From positions 186,001-250,000 of the forward strand of contig JAWKWB010000005.1 in the NCBI GenBank assembly GCA_041397775.1: a stretch of 64,000 bases of DNA, written 5' to 3'. The position numbers and the translations under genes are program-made. The notes under the pieces were generated by a model that saw nothing but the letters and a program-made list of their open reading frames with translations, did no database searches and was not told the DNA's origin. Positions within the stretch are counted from its first letter, which is position 1, and every line of letters begins with the position of its first letter. The stretch is from Ga0077555 sp041397775 (lineage in GTDB: Bacteria; Pseudomonadota; Alphaproteobacteria; Rhizobiales; Hyphomicrobiaceae). Of the stretch, positions 53,637 to 62,865 are shown piece after piece.

Positions 53637-53665
53637 TTGACGGGCCGGGGACTCCCGCCTATAAG
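53637..53665 (+). promoter_or_regulatory. Sigma-70-type promoter for rpmH-rnpA
   Basis: TTGACG at 53637-53642 and TATAAG at 53660-53665 are separated by 17 bases, about 120 bases upstream of the rpmH start and just after the acpS stop. Confidence 0.6.
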
Positions 53666-53783
53666 CCCCAAATCCAGGCTTAGGCGCCGGTTGCGAGTTA
53701 CGGATTCGCGCGGGCGCCCCCGGCTACCATGAGAACAGAAGCAACTTGCGGCGCAAGGCTTTGGCCGCGATGGAGATTTAGTC

Positions 53784-53918
53784 GTGAAACGGACGTACCA
53801 GCCAAGCCGTCTCGTGCGCAAACGGCGCCATGGCTTCCGCAAGCGGATGTCGACCCCCGGTGGCGTGCGCGTCATCGCCCGCCGTCGTGCCAAGGGCCGC
53901 AAGCGCTTGTCGGCGTAA
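53784..53918 (+). CDS. rpmH: 50S ribosomal protein L34
   Basis: 44 residues beginning with a GTG codon. MKRTYQPSRLVRKRRHGFRK is the universal L34 N-terminus, followed by a basic run ending KGRKRLSA. GGAG lies upstream of the GTG. It is followed by rnpA 64 bases on, the conserved bacterial pair. Confidence 0.96.
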   Translation: MKRTYQPSRLVRKRRHGFRKRMSTPGGVRVIARRRAKGRKRLSA

Positions 53919-53982
53919 GCGAGGACCGTCGCATCGCGCGCGCACATCCGTTTTCCGGCTCGACGCCTGAGAGGGACGTGAC

Positions 53983-54426
53983 GTGCGCCTCGTGATGTTG
54001 AAAAACGCGGCGGAATTCAAACGTGTACGGGGCGGCGCACGGTTTTCATGCGGCGCCTTTGCGATTGAAGCCAAAGCGCGTCCGGCTGCTGACGGCGAGC
54101 CACAAGCGGCATCGCGCTTCGGCCTGATCGCCACCAAGAAGCTCGGAGGCGCGGTCGAGCGCAATCGAATCAGACGCCGGATAAAGGAAGCCCTACGCGC
54201 GACCGCCGGAGAGCTTGCCCGGCCCGGGTTCGACTACGTGATCCTGGCCCGACGACCAGCTTACGAAGTGGCCTTCTCCGACCTCGTGCAGGCATTCAGG
54301 TCGGCTTTTGCAAATCTCGAGCGGCAGGCACAGCGCGGCGGCTCGGGGGGGCGTAGAACCAAGTCACGTGACGCAGCGTCGCCTCCAGACGACCAGTCCA
54401 AGCGCCGACATGCGAGTGAGCAGTAG
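53983..54426 (+). CDS. rnpA: Ribonuclease P protein component
   Basis: 147-residue protein subunit that helps the RNase P RNA mature tRNA 5' ends. RFGLIATKKLGGAVERNRIRRRIKEAL is the RNR motif region and DYVILARRPAYEVAFSDLV the closing strand and helix. A basic low-complexity tail of ~35 residues extends past the usual end. GTG start. The RNase P RNA gene is not in the window. Confidence 0.94.
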   Translation: MRLVMLKNAAEFKRVRGGARFSCGAFAIEAKARPAADGEPQAASRFGLIATKKLGGAVERNRIRRRIKEALRATAGELARPGFDYVILARRPAYEVAFSDLVQAFRSAFANLERQAQRGGSGGRRTKSRDAASPPDDQSKRRHASEQ

Positions 54427-54497
54427 CGCGTAGCGAGCCCCAACAAGAGCGCCGCGGTGTCTTGCCGGCCCCCGCGCAAATTCAGGACGGGACGAGG

Positions 54498-56414
54498 ATG
54501 AATCCGGACGACAATCAAAAGAACCTGCTGCTCGCCATCGTCCTCTCCTTGATGATCCTGCTGGGCTGGCAGTACTTCTTCGTCAGCCCGAAGATCAAGG
54601 ACGAGCAAGCCCGCAAGGCGCGCGAGCAACAGGTCCAGACCGCCGCGAAGCCGGGCAGCGCGCCAGCCGCGACCCCGACCGCGACGCCACAATCCACCAC
54701 CCCTCCTGCCTCCACCAAGCCGGGCGCCACGCCGCCCGCCGCGACCACGGCTCCGCCGGCGACCGCCGCCTCCATCTTCGCGACCCGCGCCGATGCCTTG
54801 AAGGCCGGCCCCCGCGTCACGCTCGAAACGCCGAACCTGAAGGGCTCCATCAACCTGAAGGGCGGGCGCATCGACGATCTGAGCCTCGTCCAGTTCCGCC
54901 AGGCCGCCGCCAAGGACAGCCCGCCCGTGGACCTGTTCTCCCCGTCCGGCGCGCCTGAACCCTACTACGCCGAAACCGGCTGGATCGCCGCCGCCGGCAG
55001 CACGGTGAAAGTGCCCGACGCCGCCACGGCATGGCGCGTGGAGAGTGGCGAGAAGCTGACGCCGGCCACGCCCGTCGTTCTCGCCGCCGACGATGGCCTG
55101 GGCCACGTCTTCCGGCGCAAGATCTCCATCGACGCCGACTTCATGCTGAAGATCGAGGACAGCGTCGAGAACAAGGGCCAGGCGCCGATCGTGCTCGATC
55201 ACCGCGCCCTCCTCTCGCGCCACGGTACCCCCAAGGTCGAAGGCTTCTATATCCTGCACGAGGGTCCGATCGGCGTCGCCGGCGACAAGGGGCTGCAGGA
55301 AGTCACCTACGCCAACGCCCTCAAGGACCTGAAGTCGGGCGAGCACAAGACCAGCGCCTTCGAGAAGATCACCGGCGGCTGGCTCGGCATCACCGACAAG
55401 TATTGGGCCGCCGCCCTCATCCCCGAGCAGAAGGCGACGCTCGACGGCTACGTCACTGGCTACGCCAAGGACGCGCGCATCCCCGGCTCCAAGGAAAGCT
55501 ATCAGATCGACTATCTCGAGCGCGGCATGACGGTAGCGCCGGGCGCCTCGCGCACGGTCACCACGCATCTTTTCGCCGGCGCCAAGAAGGTCAAGCTGAT
55601 CGAGGCCTACGAGAAGTCGCTCGACATCAAGAAGTTCGATCTCATGATCGACTGGGGCTGGTTCTACTTCATCACCAAGCCGCTGTTCCATCTGATCGAC
55701 TGGATCGCCGCCTTCTTCGCCAAGCTGGGCATCGTCGGCAACTTCGGCCTCGCCATCCTGGCCACGACCGTGCTCGTCAAGGGGGCGTTCTACCCCTTGG
55801 CCAACAAGAGCTACGAGTCCATGGCCAAGATGAAGAAGTTGCAGCCCGAAATGGAGCGCCTGCGCGAGCGCTACAAAGACGATCCCATGAAGCAGCGCCA
55901 GGAACTCATGGAGATCTACAAGAAGGAGAAGATCAATCCGATGGCGGGCTGCCTGCCCGTTCTTCTCCAGATCCCCGTGTTCTTCGCGCTCTACAAGGTG
56001 CTGTTCGTCTCCATCGACATGCGCCACGCGCCGTTCTACGGCTGGATCCACGATCTGTCCGCGCCGGATCCCACGACACTGTTCAACCTGTTCGGCCTGC
56101 TGTCCTTCACCGTGCCCGAATTCCTGCACATCGGCGCCTGGCCGATCATCATGGGCATCACGATGTGGCTGCAGATGCAGTTGAACCCGCAGCAGCCCGA
56201 CCCCGTCCAGCAGCAGATCTTCAACTGGATGCCCGTCGTCTTCACGTTCATGCTGGGCTCGTTCCCCGTCGGCCTCGTCATGTACTGGGCCTGGAGCAAC
56301 ACCCTCTCGTTGCTGCAGCAGTATCACATCAACAAGAAGAACGGCGCCGAGATCCATCTCTGGAAGAACATCGGACTGGAGCGGCTCCTTGCCGGACGAA
56401 GTGCAAAGAAATAG
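54498..56414 (+). CDS. yidC: Membrane protein insertase YidC
   Basis: 638-residue YidC/Oxa1 insertase. One N-terminal helix (NLLLAIVLSLMILLGWQYFF), an Ala/Thr/Pro-rich linker (~50-95), a large periplasmic beta domain (~100-400) and the five-helix core with NPMAGCLPVLLQIPVFFALY, the hydrophilic groove region and a basic C-terminus. ATG 54498 follows GGACGAGG. No yidD gene lies between rnpA and yidC, unlike in many genomes. Confidence 0.95.
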   Translation: MNPDDNQKNLLLAIVLSLMILLGWQYFFVSPKIKDEQARKAREQQVQTAAKPGSAPAATPTATPQSTTPPASTKPGATPPAATTAPPATAASIFATRADALKAGPRVTLETPNLKGSINLKGGRIDDLSLVQFRQAAAKDSPPVDLFSPSGAPEPYYAETGWIAAAGSTVKVPDAATAWRVESGEKLTPATPVVLAADDGLGHVFRRKISIDADFMLKIEDSVENKGQAPIVLDHRALLSRHGTPKVEGFYILHEGPIGVAGDKGLQEVTYANALKDLKSGEHKTSAFEKITGGWLGITDKYWAAALIPEQKATLDGYVTGYAKDARIPGSKESYQIDYLERGMTVAPGASRTVTTHLFAGAKKVKLIEAYEKSLDIKKFDLMIDWGWFYFITKPLFHLIDWIAAFFAKLGIVGNFGLAILATTVLVKGAFYPLANKSYESMAKMKKLQPEMERLRERYKDDPMKQRQELMEIYKKEKINPMAGCLPVLLQIPVFFALYKVLFVSIDMRHAPFYGWIHDLSAPDPTTLFNLFGLLSFTVPEFLHIGAWPIIMGITMWLQMQLNPQQPDPVQQQIFNWMPVVFTFMLGSFPVGLVMYWAWSNTLSLLQQYHINKKNGAEIHLWKNIGLERLLAGRSAKK

Positions 56415-56427
56415 AGCCGCCGTCAGC

Positions 56428-57123
56428 ATGGGGGGCGCGGCCGTCGCCCCCGCCGACGCCGAGCGGCTGGGTCTTGGCGATGAGGAACTCGCCGCCGGTC
56501 ACCGCCTCTTTGCGGGCGACTGGACGTTCGACAGGGCCGTGCCCGCGCTTGAGCACCTGCCCGCCGCCGACCGCGTCGAGATCGCCATCGCCGGCCGCTC
56601 CAACGTCGGCAAGTCCAGCCTCATCAATGCCCTCGTGAACCGGCATGGGCTGGCACGCGCGTCCAATACGCCGGGCCGCACGCAGGAGCTAATTTTCTTC
56701 AAGCCACCCCACGATCAGATGCCCTGCTACCTCGTGGATATGCCGGGCTACGGCTACGCGGAAGCGCCCAAGGCCAAAGTCGTCGCCTGGACTGCCCTCA
56801 TCAAGGCCTATCTGCGCGGTCGCACCACGCTCGCCCGCGTTCTGCTGCTGATCGATGCGCGGCACGGCCTCAAGGCCGTCGATCGCGAGATCATGAAGCT
56901 GCTCGACGAGGCAGCCGTCACCTATCAGATCGTCCTCACCAAGGCGGACAAGATCGGCACGCTGGCCCTGCCGAAGGTGATTGCCGCGACCGAGGCCGCC
57001 ATCTCCAAGCACGGAGCGGCGTTTCCGCTGGTTGTCGCCACGTCCTCTGAAAAGGGCACGGGATTTCCAGAATTGCGCGCCTTGGTGGCCCGCATCATCG
57101 CCGAGCACAGCGACACGCGCTGA
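56428..57123 (+). CDS. engB: Ribosome biogenesis GTPase EngB (YsxC/YihA)
   Basis: 231-residue TrmE-Era-EngA-EngB-type GTPase for 50S assembly. VEIAIAGRSNVGKSSLINAL (G1), NTPGRTQ (G2), LVDMPGYGYAEAP (G3), VLTKADKI (G4) and VVATSSEKGTG (G5) are in order. I use the ATG at 56428; upstream TTG and GTG codons (56389, 56401) inside the yidC end are possible starts. Position after yidC matches the alphaproteobacterial order. Confidence 0.93.
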   Translation: MGGAAVAPADAERLGLGDEELAAGHRLFAGDWTFDRAVPALEHLPAADRVEIAIAGRSNVGKSSLINALVNRHGLARASNTPGRTQELIFFKPPHDQMPCYLVDMPGYGYAEAPKAKVVAWTALIKAYLRGRTTLARVLLLIDARHGLKAVDREIMKLLDEAAVTYQIVLTKADKIGTLALPKVIAATEAAISKHGAAFPLVVATSSEKGTGFPELRALVARIIAEHSDTR

Positions 57124-57145
57124 GGAGCCCGACGCCCGCCTCGGC

Positions 57146-59170
57146 TCACAGCCCCGCGACGCGACGCACCGCGCGCGCCAGATCGATCCCGAACAAGACC
57201 TCGACGGATTTCGTCAGGACGATGCCCCCGGCGAAAAGCAGCACCGCCGTTCCAAGCCGGCGGGCAGCGCGGACATGATCGCGTCGCACGGCAATTGCGA
57301 CCGGCGTCTCGGGCAGCGTCATGTCGGCGATCACCCCGTCCGCTCCCAGCGTCCGCGCCGAAATGGCGAGCGTCAGCTCCACCTCACCGGCCTTGCGTGG
57401 CGTCACGCTGAAACGCCAGACCGCCTCGTCTGCGGTGAGCAGCCCGGTCGACGGTGACGGGAAGTCCCATTGCGTCTCCGGCGAGGACGCCTCGATCGTG
57501 ACGTCGTGCGTGGCAGAACGCAATCTGGCCGTGACCGCGCGTGCCGCCAGCAGATCCTGCCGCGATGCTTCGGACGAAGGTGCCCGCGTAAGTCCCGAAA
57601 CCGGCGTCCGCCCCACGCGCACCTCCACGATCGAGGCGCGGTCGATGCGCATGTGATCGGGAAACGACTGCGTCATCCGGGCCGTATCGAGCGGCGGCCC
57701 CCGGCGCGGCGGCTCGCGCATCGCTGGCGGCGGTCCCCCGGAAGGATGTCCCGGAACGCCCACGCCTGCTGGCATCCCCGGCGGCGGCCCGCGACGATGC
57801 TGCGGCATCGGCGGTTGCGTCGGCGCGGCAGGCTCCGCTCGCATGTGGGGTGACCCGCCGGGCGGCACCGTCCCGCCGCGTCCCGGCACGGGCTCGAAAT
57901 AGGGCTCCCCTTCCGGCCCGGGATGGCGCGGCACACGCTGGCTTGGCGGCGCCACCTGCCGCCCGGAACCAGGCACCGGCAGTGGCGGCGGCGACCAGCC
58001 CGGTCCCTGCGCATGGGCGTCGGGACGCACGGGTGGCTGCGCCCGCTGCGGCGGCGGTGCCTGCTGATAAGGTGCCTGCTGGGGAGGCAGATGCGAGGGC
58101 ATCGGCAGGACTGGGGCCGGCGCCTGCTCGTGCCCGCGCATGTCCGGCCGCACGACGGGGGGCTCGGCACGCGCCCGCGCGAGCGCCTCGTTCAGGCGCT
58201 CGGCATCGGCGTGTCGAACCTCCTCGACGGCAGTCGAAGGTGGCAGCTGCTGTGCCGGTTGCTGCGGTGCCTGTTGCGGCATTGGCGCGGCAGGCGCCTC
58301 GACAGGCGGCGCCGGTGACGCCTGCCTCGGCGGCTCGTGCGCACCCGCGACGGGCGCCGCGGCCTCGAACGACGGCTCTCGTCGTGCCGGAGGCTCGCCG
58401 TCCCCGTGCATCGCCCCATCGGCGGCCACTGCCTGCGGCGCCCCGAACGCAGGTGGCTCGGGCAACGCGGGCTCTTGGCGAACCGGCACCGCCTCGCCCG
58501 TACCCGAACGCGGCGGCGCGGTCTCGGGCGGTGGCTCCGTTCCACGCAGCCGCCCGCCGGTGCGCGCTTCCACACGCTCGCGGGCCCGGTTGAGAATGTC
58601 GTCCGTGCCCGATGCGGGGGGCGAATGGCGCGCGGGAACCATCGACGTTGCCGGCGGGGCGTGCGCGATGGGTGATGCCGCCGGTTCACTGCGCGCCGCC
58701 TGCGCGGCAGCCAGTCCGCGCTGCAGCACCTGCACGGCGGCCTCGAATGTCAGCCCCTGCGCCTTCAGAAATCCCGCCCCCATGCTGCGGCCTTCGCCGA
58801 TCAGCGCCGCCAGAACGATCGCCCCATCCACCCGATCACGGCGCCCCTGCCGCGCCGCGATGGTCGCATAGCTGAGAATCTGCGTGAGTTGCTGGGCGAT
58901 CACCGGCTGCGTGCCGGGAGCCGCCCGCTGGATGTCGTTATTGGCGCCGAGAAAGCCCGCAACGTCGTTGCGCAGGCGATTGAGGTCGAGATTGCAGGAT
59001 TGCATGACGACGGTGGCGTCGCTGTCTTCGGTCAGCGACAGCAATAGATGCTCGACGACGACGTGCGCGTGCCCCTGGTTGAAGGCATAGTCGCGCGCGC
59101 GCATCAACGTCGCCTGGAACTCCGGCGACATCGGCAAGCGGCCTTGATCCTGCGGCGCGCGATCCGTCAT
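57146..59170 (-). CDS. Clp-N-domain protein with Pro-rich linker and C-terminal membrane anchor
   Basis: 674 residues. Residues ~10-145 hold two Clp_N-type repeats (SPEFQATLMRARDYAFNQGH, VVVEHLLLSLTED, then VIAQQLTQILSYATIAARQ), the substrate/adaptor-binding domain of ClpA/ClpB. There is no AAA+ module. Residues ~165-520 are a disordered Pro/Ala/Gln-rich linker. A beta-rich domain of ~120 residues (MRIDRASIVEVRVGRTPVSG to TLPETPVAIAVRR) leads to one membrane segment (LGTAVLLFAGGIVLTKSVEV) near the end. I know no named function for this layout. GTP- or ATP-binding motifs are absent. Confidence 0.78.
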   Translation of the reverse strand: MTDRAPQDQGRLPMSPEFQATLMRARDYAFNQGHAHVVVEHLLLSLTEDSDATVVMQSCNLDLNRLRNDVAGFLGANNDIQRAAPGTQPVIAQQLTQILSYATIAARQGRRDRVDGAIVLAALIGEGRSMGAGFLKAQGLTFEAAVQVLQRGLAAAQAARSEPAASPIAHAPPATSMVPARHSPPASGTDDILNRARERVEARTGGRLRGTEPPPETAPPRSGTGEAVPVRQEPALPEPPAFGAPQAVAADGAMHGDGEPPARREPSFEAAAPVAGAHEPPRQASPAPPVEAPAAPMPQQAPQQPAQQLPPSTAVEEVRHADAERLNEALARARAEPPVVRPDMRGHEQAPAPVLPMPSHLPPQQAPYQQAPPPQRAQPPVRPDAHAQGPGWSPPPLPVPGSGRQVAPPSQRVPRHPGPEGEPYFEPVPGRGGTVPPGGSPHMRAEPAAPTQPPMPQHRRGPPPGMPAGVGVPGHPSGGPPPAMREPPRRGPPLDTARMTQSFPDHMRIDRASIVEVRVGRTPVSGLTRAPSSEASRQDLLAARAVTARLRSATHDVTIEASSPETQWDFPSPSTGLLTADEAVWRFSVTPRKAGEVELTLAISARTLGADGVIADMTLPETPVAIAVRRDHVRAARRLGTAVLLFAGGIVLTKSVEVLFGIDLARAVRRVAGL

Positions 59171-59486
59171 CCTGCCGAGCACCCCCTTTGTCTTGAACGG
59201 CGTCGACCGGCCTGCAACGCGCCCGTCGCAAGCAGATGTGCCCCGCATCCAGATTTTCTAGTTTCGTTTCGGGGCGAAACTTAGCCGATTTGCCAGCTCT
59301 CGGCATCCCTCCTTCCAGGGCCTCCTTCCAGCGCAGGCCGGCCACGAACTTGACAAGACGGGGCAAGACCGGCATCGGGGGACTGAGACCGTTCGCCGCA
59401 GCGCCGCGCGTGGAACGGCCTGCGTCGAACGGGCGCCTCGAGGCGTGCGGAAGCGCCTCTTCACGGCAAAGACGAGGGAGATCATC
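59171..59486. other. Divergent intergenic region Clp-N protein / cysK
   Basis: About 315 bases with the opposed promoters. I recognise no SAM or O-acetylserine-related leader and no repeat. Short direct repeats of CTCCTTCCAG (59309 and 59322) are noted without a role. Confidence 0.35.
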
Positions 59487-60476
59487 ATGAGCGACGACAT
59501 CAAGGTGCGCACGCTGGCGGCCATCGGCAAGCCGGGGCGCGGCCGCGTCTACGACGACATCACGCAAACCATCGCAAACACGCCACTTGTGCGCCTGAAG
59601 CGGCTCACGCAGGCCGCCAACGCGCAGGCCGAGATCCTTCTCAAGCTCGAGTTCTTCAACCCGCTGTCGTCCGTCAAGGACCGCATCGGCGTCGCCATGA
59701 TCGATGCCCTCGAGGCCTCCGGCAAACTCAAGGCCGGTACCGTGCTCGTGGAGCCGACCTCGGGCAACACCGGCATCGGCCTGGCCTTCGTCTGCGCCGC
59801 CCGGCGCTATCGCCTCATCCTCGTCATGCCCGAGAGCATGTCCATCGAGCGGCGCCGCATCCTGGCCTATCTCGGTGCCGAGCTCGAGCTGACGCCGCGT
59901 GAGAAAGGCATGAAGGGCGCCATCGATCGCGCCAACGAGCTGCTCACGACGCTGCCCGACGCGATCTGCCCCGGCCAGTTCGAGAATCCGGCCAACCCGT
60001 TCGTCCACGAGCACACGACCGCCGAGGAAATCTGGAACGACACCAACGGCCGGATCGACGTCCTCGTCGCCGGTGTCGGCACGGGTGGCACGTTGACGGG
60101 ATGCGGGCGCGTCCTCAAGGCGCGCAATCCCGCCATGAAGATCGTCGCCGTGGAGCCGACGGCGAGCCCCGTCCTGTCGGGCGGCGCTCCCGGGCCTCAC
60201 AAGATCCAGGGCATCGGCGCGGGCTTCGTGCCCGAGGTTCTCGATCGCAACCTCATCGACGAGGTGGTCAAGGTACCCAACGAGATGGCCTTCGAGGTTG
60301 CCCGCATGCTGGCCCGCAGCGAAGGCATTCCCGGCGGCATCTCGACGGGCGCCAACGTCGCTGCATCCCTGACGCTTGCGGCGCGGCCGGAACTCGCCGG
60401 CAAGACCATCGTGACGTTTTCGCCGTCGTGCGCCGAGCGCTACCTGTCGACGGAGCTGTTCCCGCAGGACGCCTGA
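59487..60476 (+). CDS. cysK: Cysteine synthase A (O-acetylserine sulfhydrylase)
   Basis: 329-residue PLP enzyme making cysteine from O-acetylserine and sulfide. ANTPLVRLKRL, FFNPLSSVKDRIGVAMI (PLP Lys in SVKDR), VEPTSGNTGIGLAFV, AGVGTGGTLTGCGRVLK and SPSCAERYLSTELF are characteristic. The start ATG has GAGGGAG upstream. Monocistronic, with a long hairpin at 60485-60524 after the stop. Confidence 0.95.
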   Translation: MSDDIKVRTLAAIGKPGRGRVYDDITQTIANTPLVRLKRLTQAANAQAEILLKLEFFNPLSSVKDRIGVAMIDALEASGKLKAGTVLVEPTSGNTGIGLAFVCAARRYRLILVMPESMSIERRRILAYLGAELELTPREKGMKGAIDRANELLTTLPDAICPGQFENPANPFVHEHTTAEEIWNDTNGRIDVLVAGVGTGGTLTGCGRVLKARNPAMKIVAVEPTASPVLSGGAPGPHKIQGIGAGFVPEVLDRNLIDEVVKVPNEMAFEVARMLARSEGIPGGISTGANVAASLTLAARPELAGKTIVTFSPSCAERYLSTELFPQDA

Positions 60477-60484
60477 AGCCGATC

Positions 60485-60524
60485 AGCGGTGGCGCGTGGG
60501 ATATTCCCGCGCGCCGCTCATTTT
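60485..60524. terminator. Hairpin between convergent cysK and DUF502 genes
   Basis: AGCG..GGCGCG.GGGA pairs with TCCC.CGCGCC.GCT around TAT with small bulges, followed by CATTTT on the plus strand. The right arm overlaps the DUF502 stop codon. Confidence 0.55.
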
Positions 60525-61312
60525 GCCGCGACGTTGTCGAGCGGGGCCGACTGGCGCTTCTTGTTCGCAGCCTCGGCCAGCGACTTGAGCTTGCTCTGCC
60601 CGTCGGGCGTGACCATGCCGGCGGACAGGATCACCTTGGCGGCATCCTCCACCGACATGTCGAGCTGCGTCACCTTGGAGCGCGGCACGAACACGGTGAA
60701 GCCGGACGGCGGCACGAAGTGCGTCGGCATGAAGACGGCGATCAGGTCGTCGTTGGGCGCAACGCGGGCGATTTCCGCACCCGCCTGACCCGTAATGAAG
60801 ACCAGCGCGTAGATGCCGGGCGAGGGAAATTCCATCACCGCCACCTTCTGGAAGGCCTGCTCGGGTCCGGTGGCCGACACGACGGATTCGAAGATCTGCT
60901 TCACCGCGCGATAGACGTTGCGCACGATGGGCATCCGCTCGAGCATCAGCTCGCCGGCGTTGATCAAGGTGCGCCCCAGCAGGTTCGCGGCCAGCGCGCC
61001 GATGACGGTGAGCCCGACGAAGGCGAACAGCAGCCCCGCACCGGGAATCGGAAACGGCAGGTAGCTGTCCGGGTTGTAGTCGCGGGGGATGTAGGGCTTC
61101 ACCCAGTTGTCGATGATATTGATCACGTACCAGGCGATGTAGAGCGTGATCGTGACCGGGCCGACGACGACGAGACCGGTCAGGAAGTACGTGCGCAGTC
61201 GTGCCCCGAGCCCGATCTTGATCGGCGGCTCCAGCTCTGCCGCGGCGAAGGGGTCACTGGGCGCCTGCGGCCCCCCGTTGCCAAGGTTCTTTCGCGACTT
61301 GCGAGATGCCAT
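60518..61312 (-). CDS. DUF502 family membrane protein
   Basis: 264 residues. Two membrane helices near the N-terminus (FLTGLVVVGPVTITLYIAWY and GAGLLFAFVGLTVIGALAAN) precede a conserved cytosolic part with ERMPIVRNVYRAVKQIFESV and FMPTHFVPPSGFTVFVP, typical of DUF502. The family has no settled function. I start at the ATG at 61312, where homology-like sequence begins; the one at 61336 is possible. Confidence 0.88.
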   Translation of the reverse strand: MASRKSRKNLGNGGPQAPSDPFAAAELEPPIKIGLGARLRTYFLTGLVVVGPVTITLYIAWYVINIIDNWVKPYIPRDYNPDSYLPFPIPGAGLLFAFVGLTVIGALAANLLGRTLINAGELMLERMPIVRNVYRAVKQIFESVVSATGPEQAFQKVAVMEFPSPGIYALVFITGQAGAEIARVAPNDDLIAVFMPTHFVPPSGFTVFVPRSKVTQLDMSVEDAAKVILSAGMVTPDGQSKLKSLAEAANKKRQSAPLDNVAAK

Positions 61313-61490
61313 CTTCGTTATGCTCGACCGCCACATCGATCATCGCCCATGCGCACGACGACCGCATTCCGCGCCATGCTGCCCGCGCGCCAGCCCGATA
61401 CCCTGCCGCAAACCCGAACGATCCGCGGGAGTGCTCGCTTATAGCAGAACATAAGTCACAACTATGGCCGGCCGACTAAAGACGTACCGC

Positions 61491-62591
61491 TCATTCGGTC
61501 GTGTGCATGCAATCGATGCCTTTGCCGCGCAGGGCGGCGCACAGCTTCTGGGTCTCGTTGGCACTGGCGAACGGCCCGATGCTCACGCGGTAGAACTTGC
61601 CCATGTTACCGAACGTGGTCTCGTTGATCTCGAGGCGATGCCCGCCCAGAAGGCTGCCTTCTTCCTTCTTGACCCGGGCAGCGAGTGCCGCAGCCTCCGC
61701 GCGCGACCGCACGGGCGCGAGCCGCGCCTCATGCTTCCCGCGTGCCGCCCTGGCCCCCGTCTTTTCCGTGGCATCCGCCTGTCTATGCCTGGAATTGGAC
61801 TTGGACTTGGTCGTCGTCTTGCCGGGCTTGCCGGACGACGTCTTCGCCTTGGCGGCCGGCTCCTTGTTCTTGGCCGGCACGACCTCGGTGTTCGACCAGG
61901 ATGACACGGACGGCCTCGGAGCGCTCGGCGGGGCCGCTTCCCTGAGCGATGCCGTCGGTTGCGACACCTTTTGACCGCCGAAGATGCCAGACAGGAAATC
62001 GCCCAAGCCCCCGCTGCTGGGAGCCGCCGCCTGCGGGGCTGCCGTCGCCTGTCGAACAGGTGCGCGCGCTGCCGCTGTGGGAGCGGCTGGTGCCGCGACG
62101 GGCGCCGCCACCGTGTGCGCCGTCTGCTTCGTGGCCTGACCGGGAGCCGGAGGCGGCTCCCCGAGGCCGGCCTCGCGATAGGCCTCCACGCGCGCGTGCA
62201 GCGCCTGGGAACGGTCCTTGTCGGACAGCGCACCCTTGAGCCACAGCGCGCTCTGCAGATCGGAAATGGCCTGTGCCGGCTTGCCCTGCTTCTTGTAGGC
62301 GAGGCCGCGCACCACCATGGCGCGCGCCATCGTCTGCGAGTCGAGCCCACCCGTGCCCAGAAGCGCGTTCATCTGGTCGACGGCGACATCGGCCTTGCCC
62401 GCGTCGAGCGCTTTCTTTGCGCGCGCCAGCGCGTGATCGGCCTTCGAGCCGGATTTTGCCGCGTGCTTGGCAGCCGCCGCCTTGCTGTTCTTGCCCTTGT
62501 CGCCCACTCCTTGGGCCGCCGCCAGCGATCCGCTCGCGTCGCCAAGTCCCAGTAGTCCGATCAGCGCCAGTATCGTCACAGCGCGCGCCAT
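61491..62591 (-). CDS. SPOR-domain protein with TPR-like region
   Basis: 366 residues. A Sec signal (MARAVTILALIGLLGLGDAS) is followed by two to three helical TPR-like repeats (LARAKKALDAGKADVAVDQM, ARAMVVRGLAYKKQGKPAQA), an Ala/Pro- and Lys/Ser-rich linker and a C-terminal SPOR fold (FYRVSIGPFASANETQKLCA, GKGIDCMHTTE). SPOR domains bind denuded peptidoglycan at division sites, so a periplasmic role in septation or wall binding is likely. A GTG two codons upstream is an alternative start. Confidence 0.85.
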   Translation of the reverse strand: MARAVTILALIGLLGLGDASGSLAAAQGVGDKGKNSKAAAAKHAAKSGSKADHALARAKKALDAGKADVAVDQMNALLGTGGLDSQTMARAMVVRGLAYKKQGKPAQAISDLQSALWLKGALSDKDRSQALHARVEAYREAGLGEPPPAPGQATKQTAHTVAAPVAAPAAPTAAARAPVRQATAAPQAAAPSSGGLGDFLSGIFGGQKVSQPTASLREAAPPSAPRPSVSSWSNTEVVPAKNKEPAAKAKTSSGKPGKTTTKSKSNSRHRQADATEKTGARAARGKHEARLAPVRSRAEAAALAARVKKEEGSLLGGHRLEINETTFGNMGKFYRVSIGPFASANETQKLCAALRGKGIDCMHTTE

Positions 62592-62865
62592 GTTCACCCC
62601 CGGGTCTCCCTGATACGCGCAACGCCCTCTGCTACGGAAAACTGGTATCCCCGTCACGTGGCTCCCCGCATTCCGCAGCGTCTGCCGAATGCACCTCGCG
62701 ATCTGAACGACACCAGCCAACTCTATAAGACAAACGTGTTTCAGACAGAGACGATTCCTCCACGGCATAGCCCCAGGCTACGCCACGGCGTCCCATGCGC
62801 TACACTAATGCAAAGCAAGTCAATGAGGCAAATCCGAGACCCGGCCTTTGCCCTGGAACCGCTGC
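62592..62865. other. Intergenic region SPOR gene / glmS with decayed repeat end
   Basis: 274 bases. ATGCGCTACACTA at 62795-62807 is identical to the right end of repeat unit B, preceded by weakly matching arm sequence, and looks like a degraded solo copy. Nothing else recognised. Confidence 0.35.
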
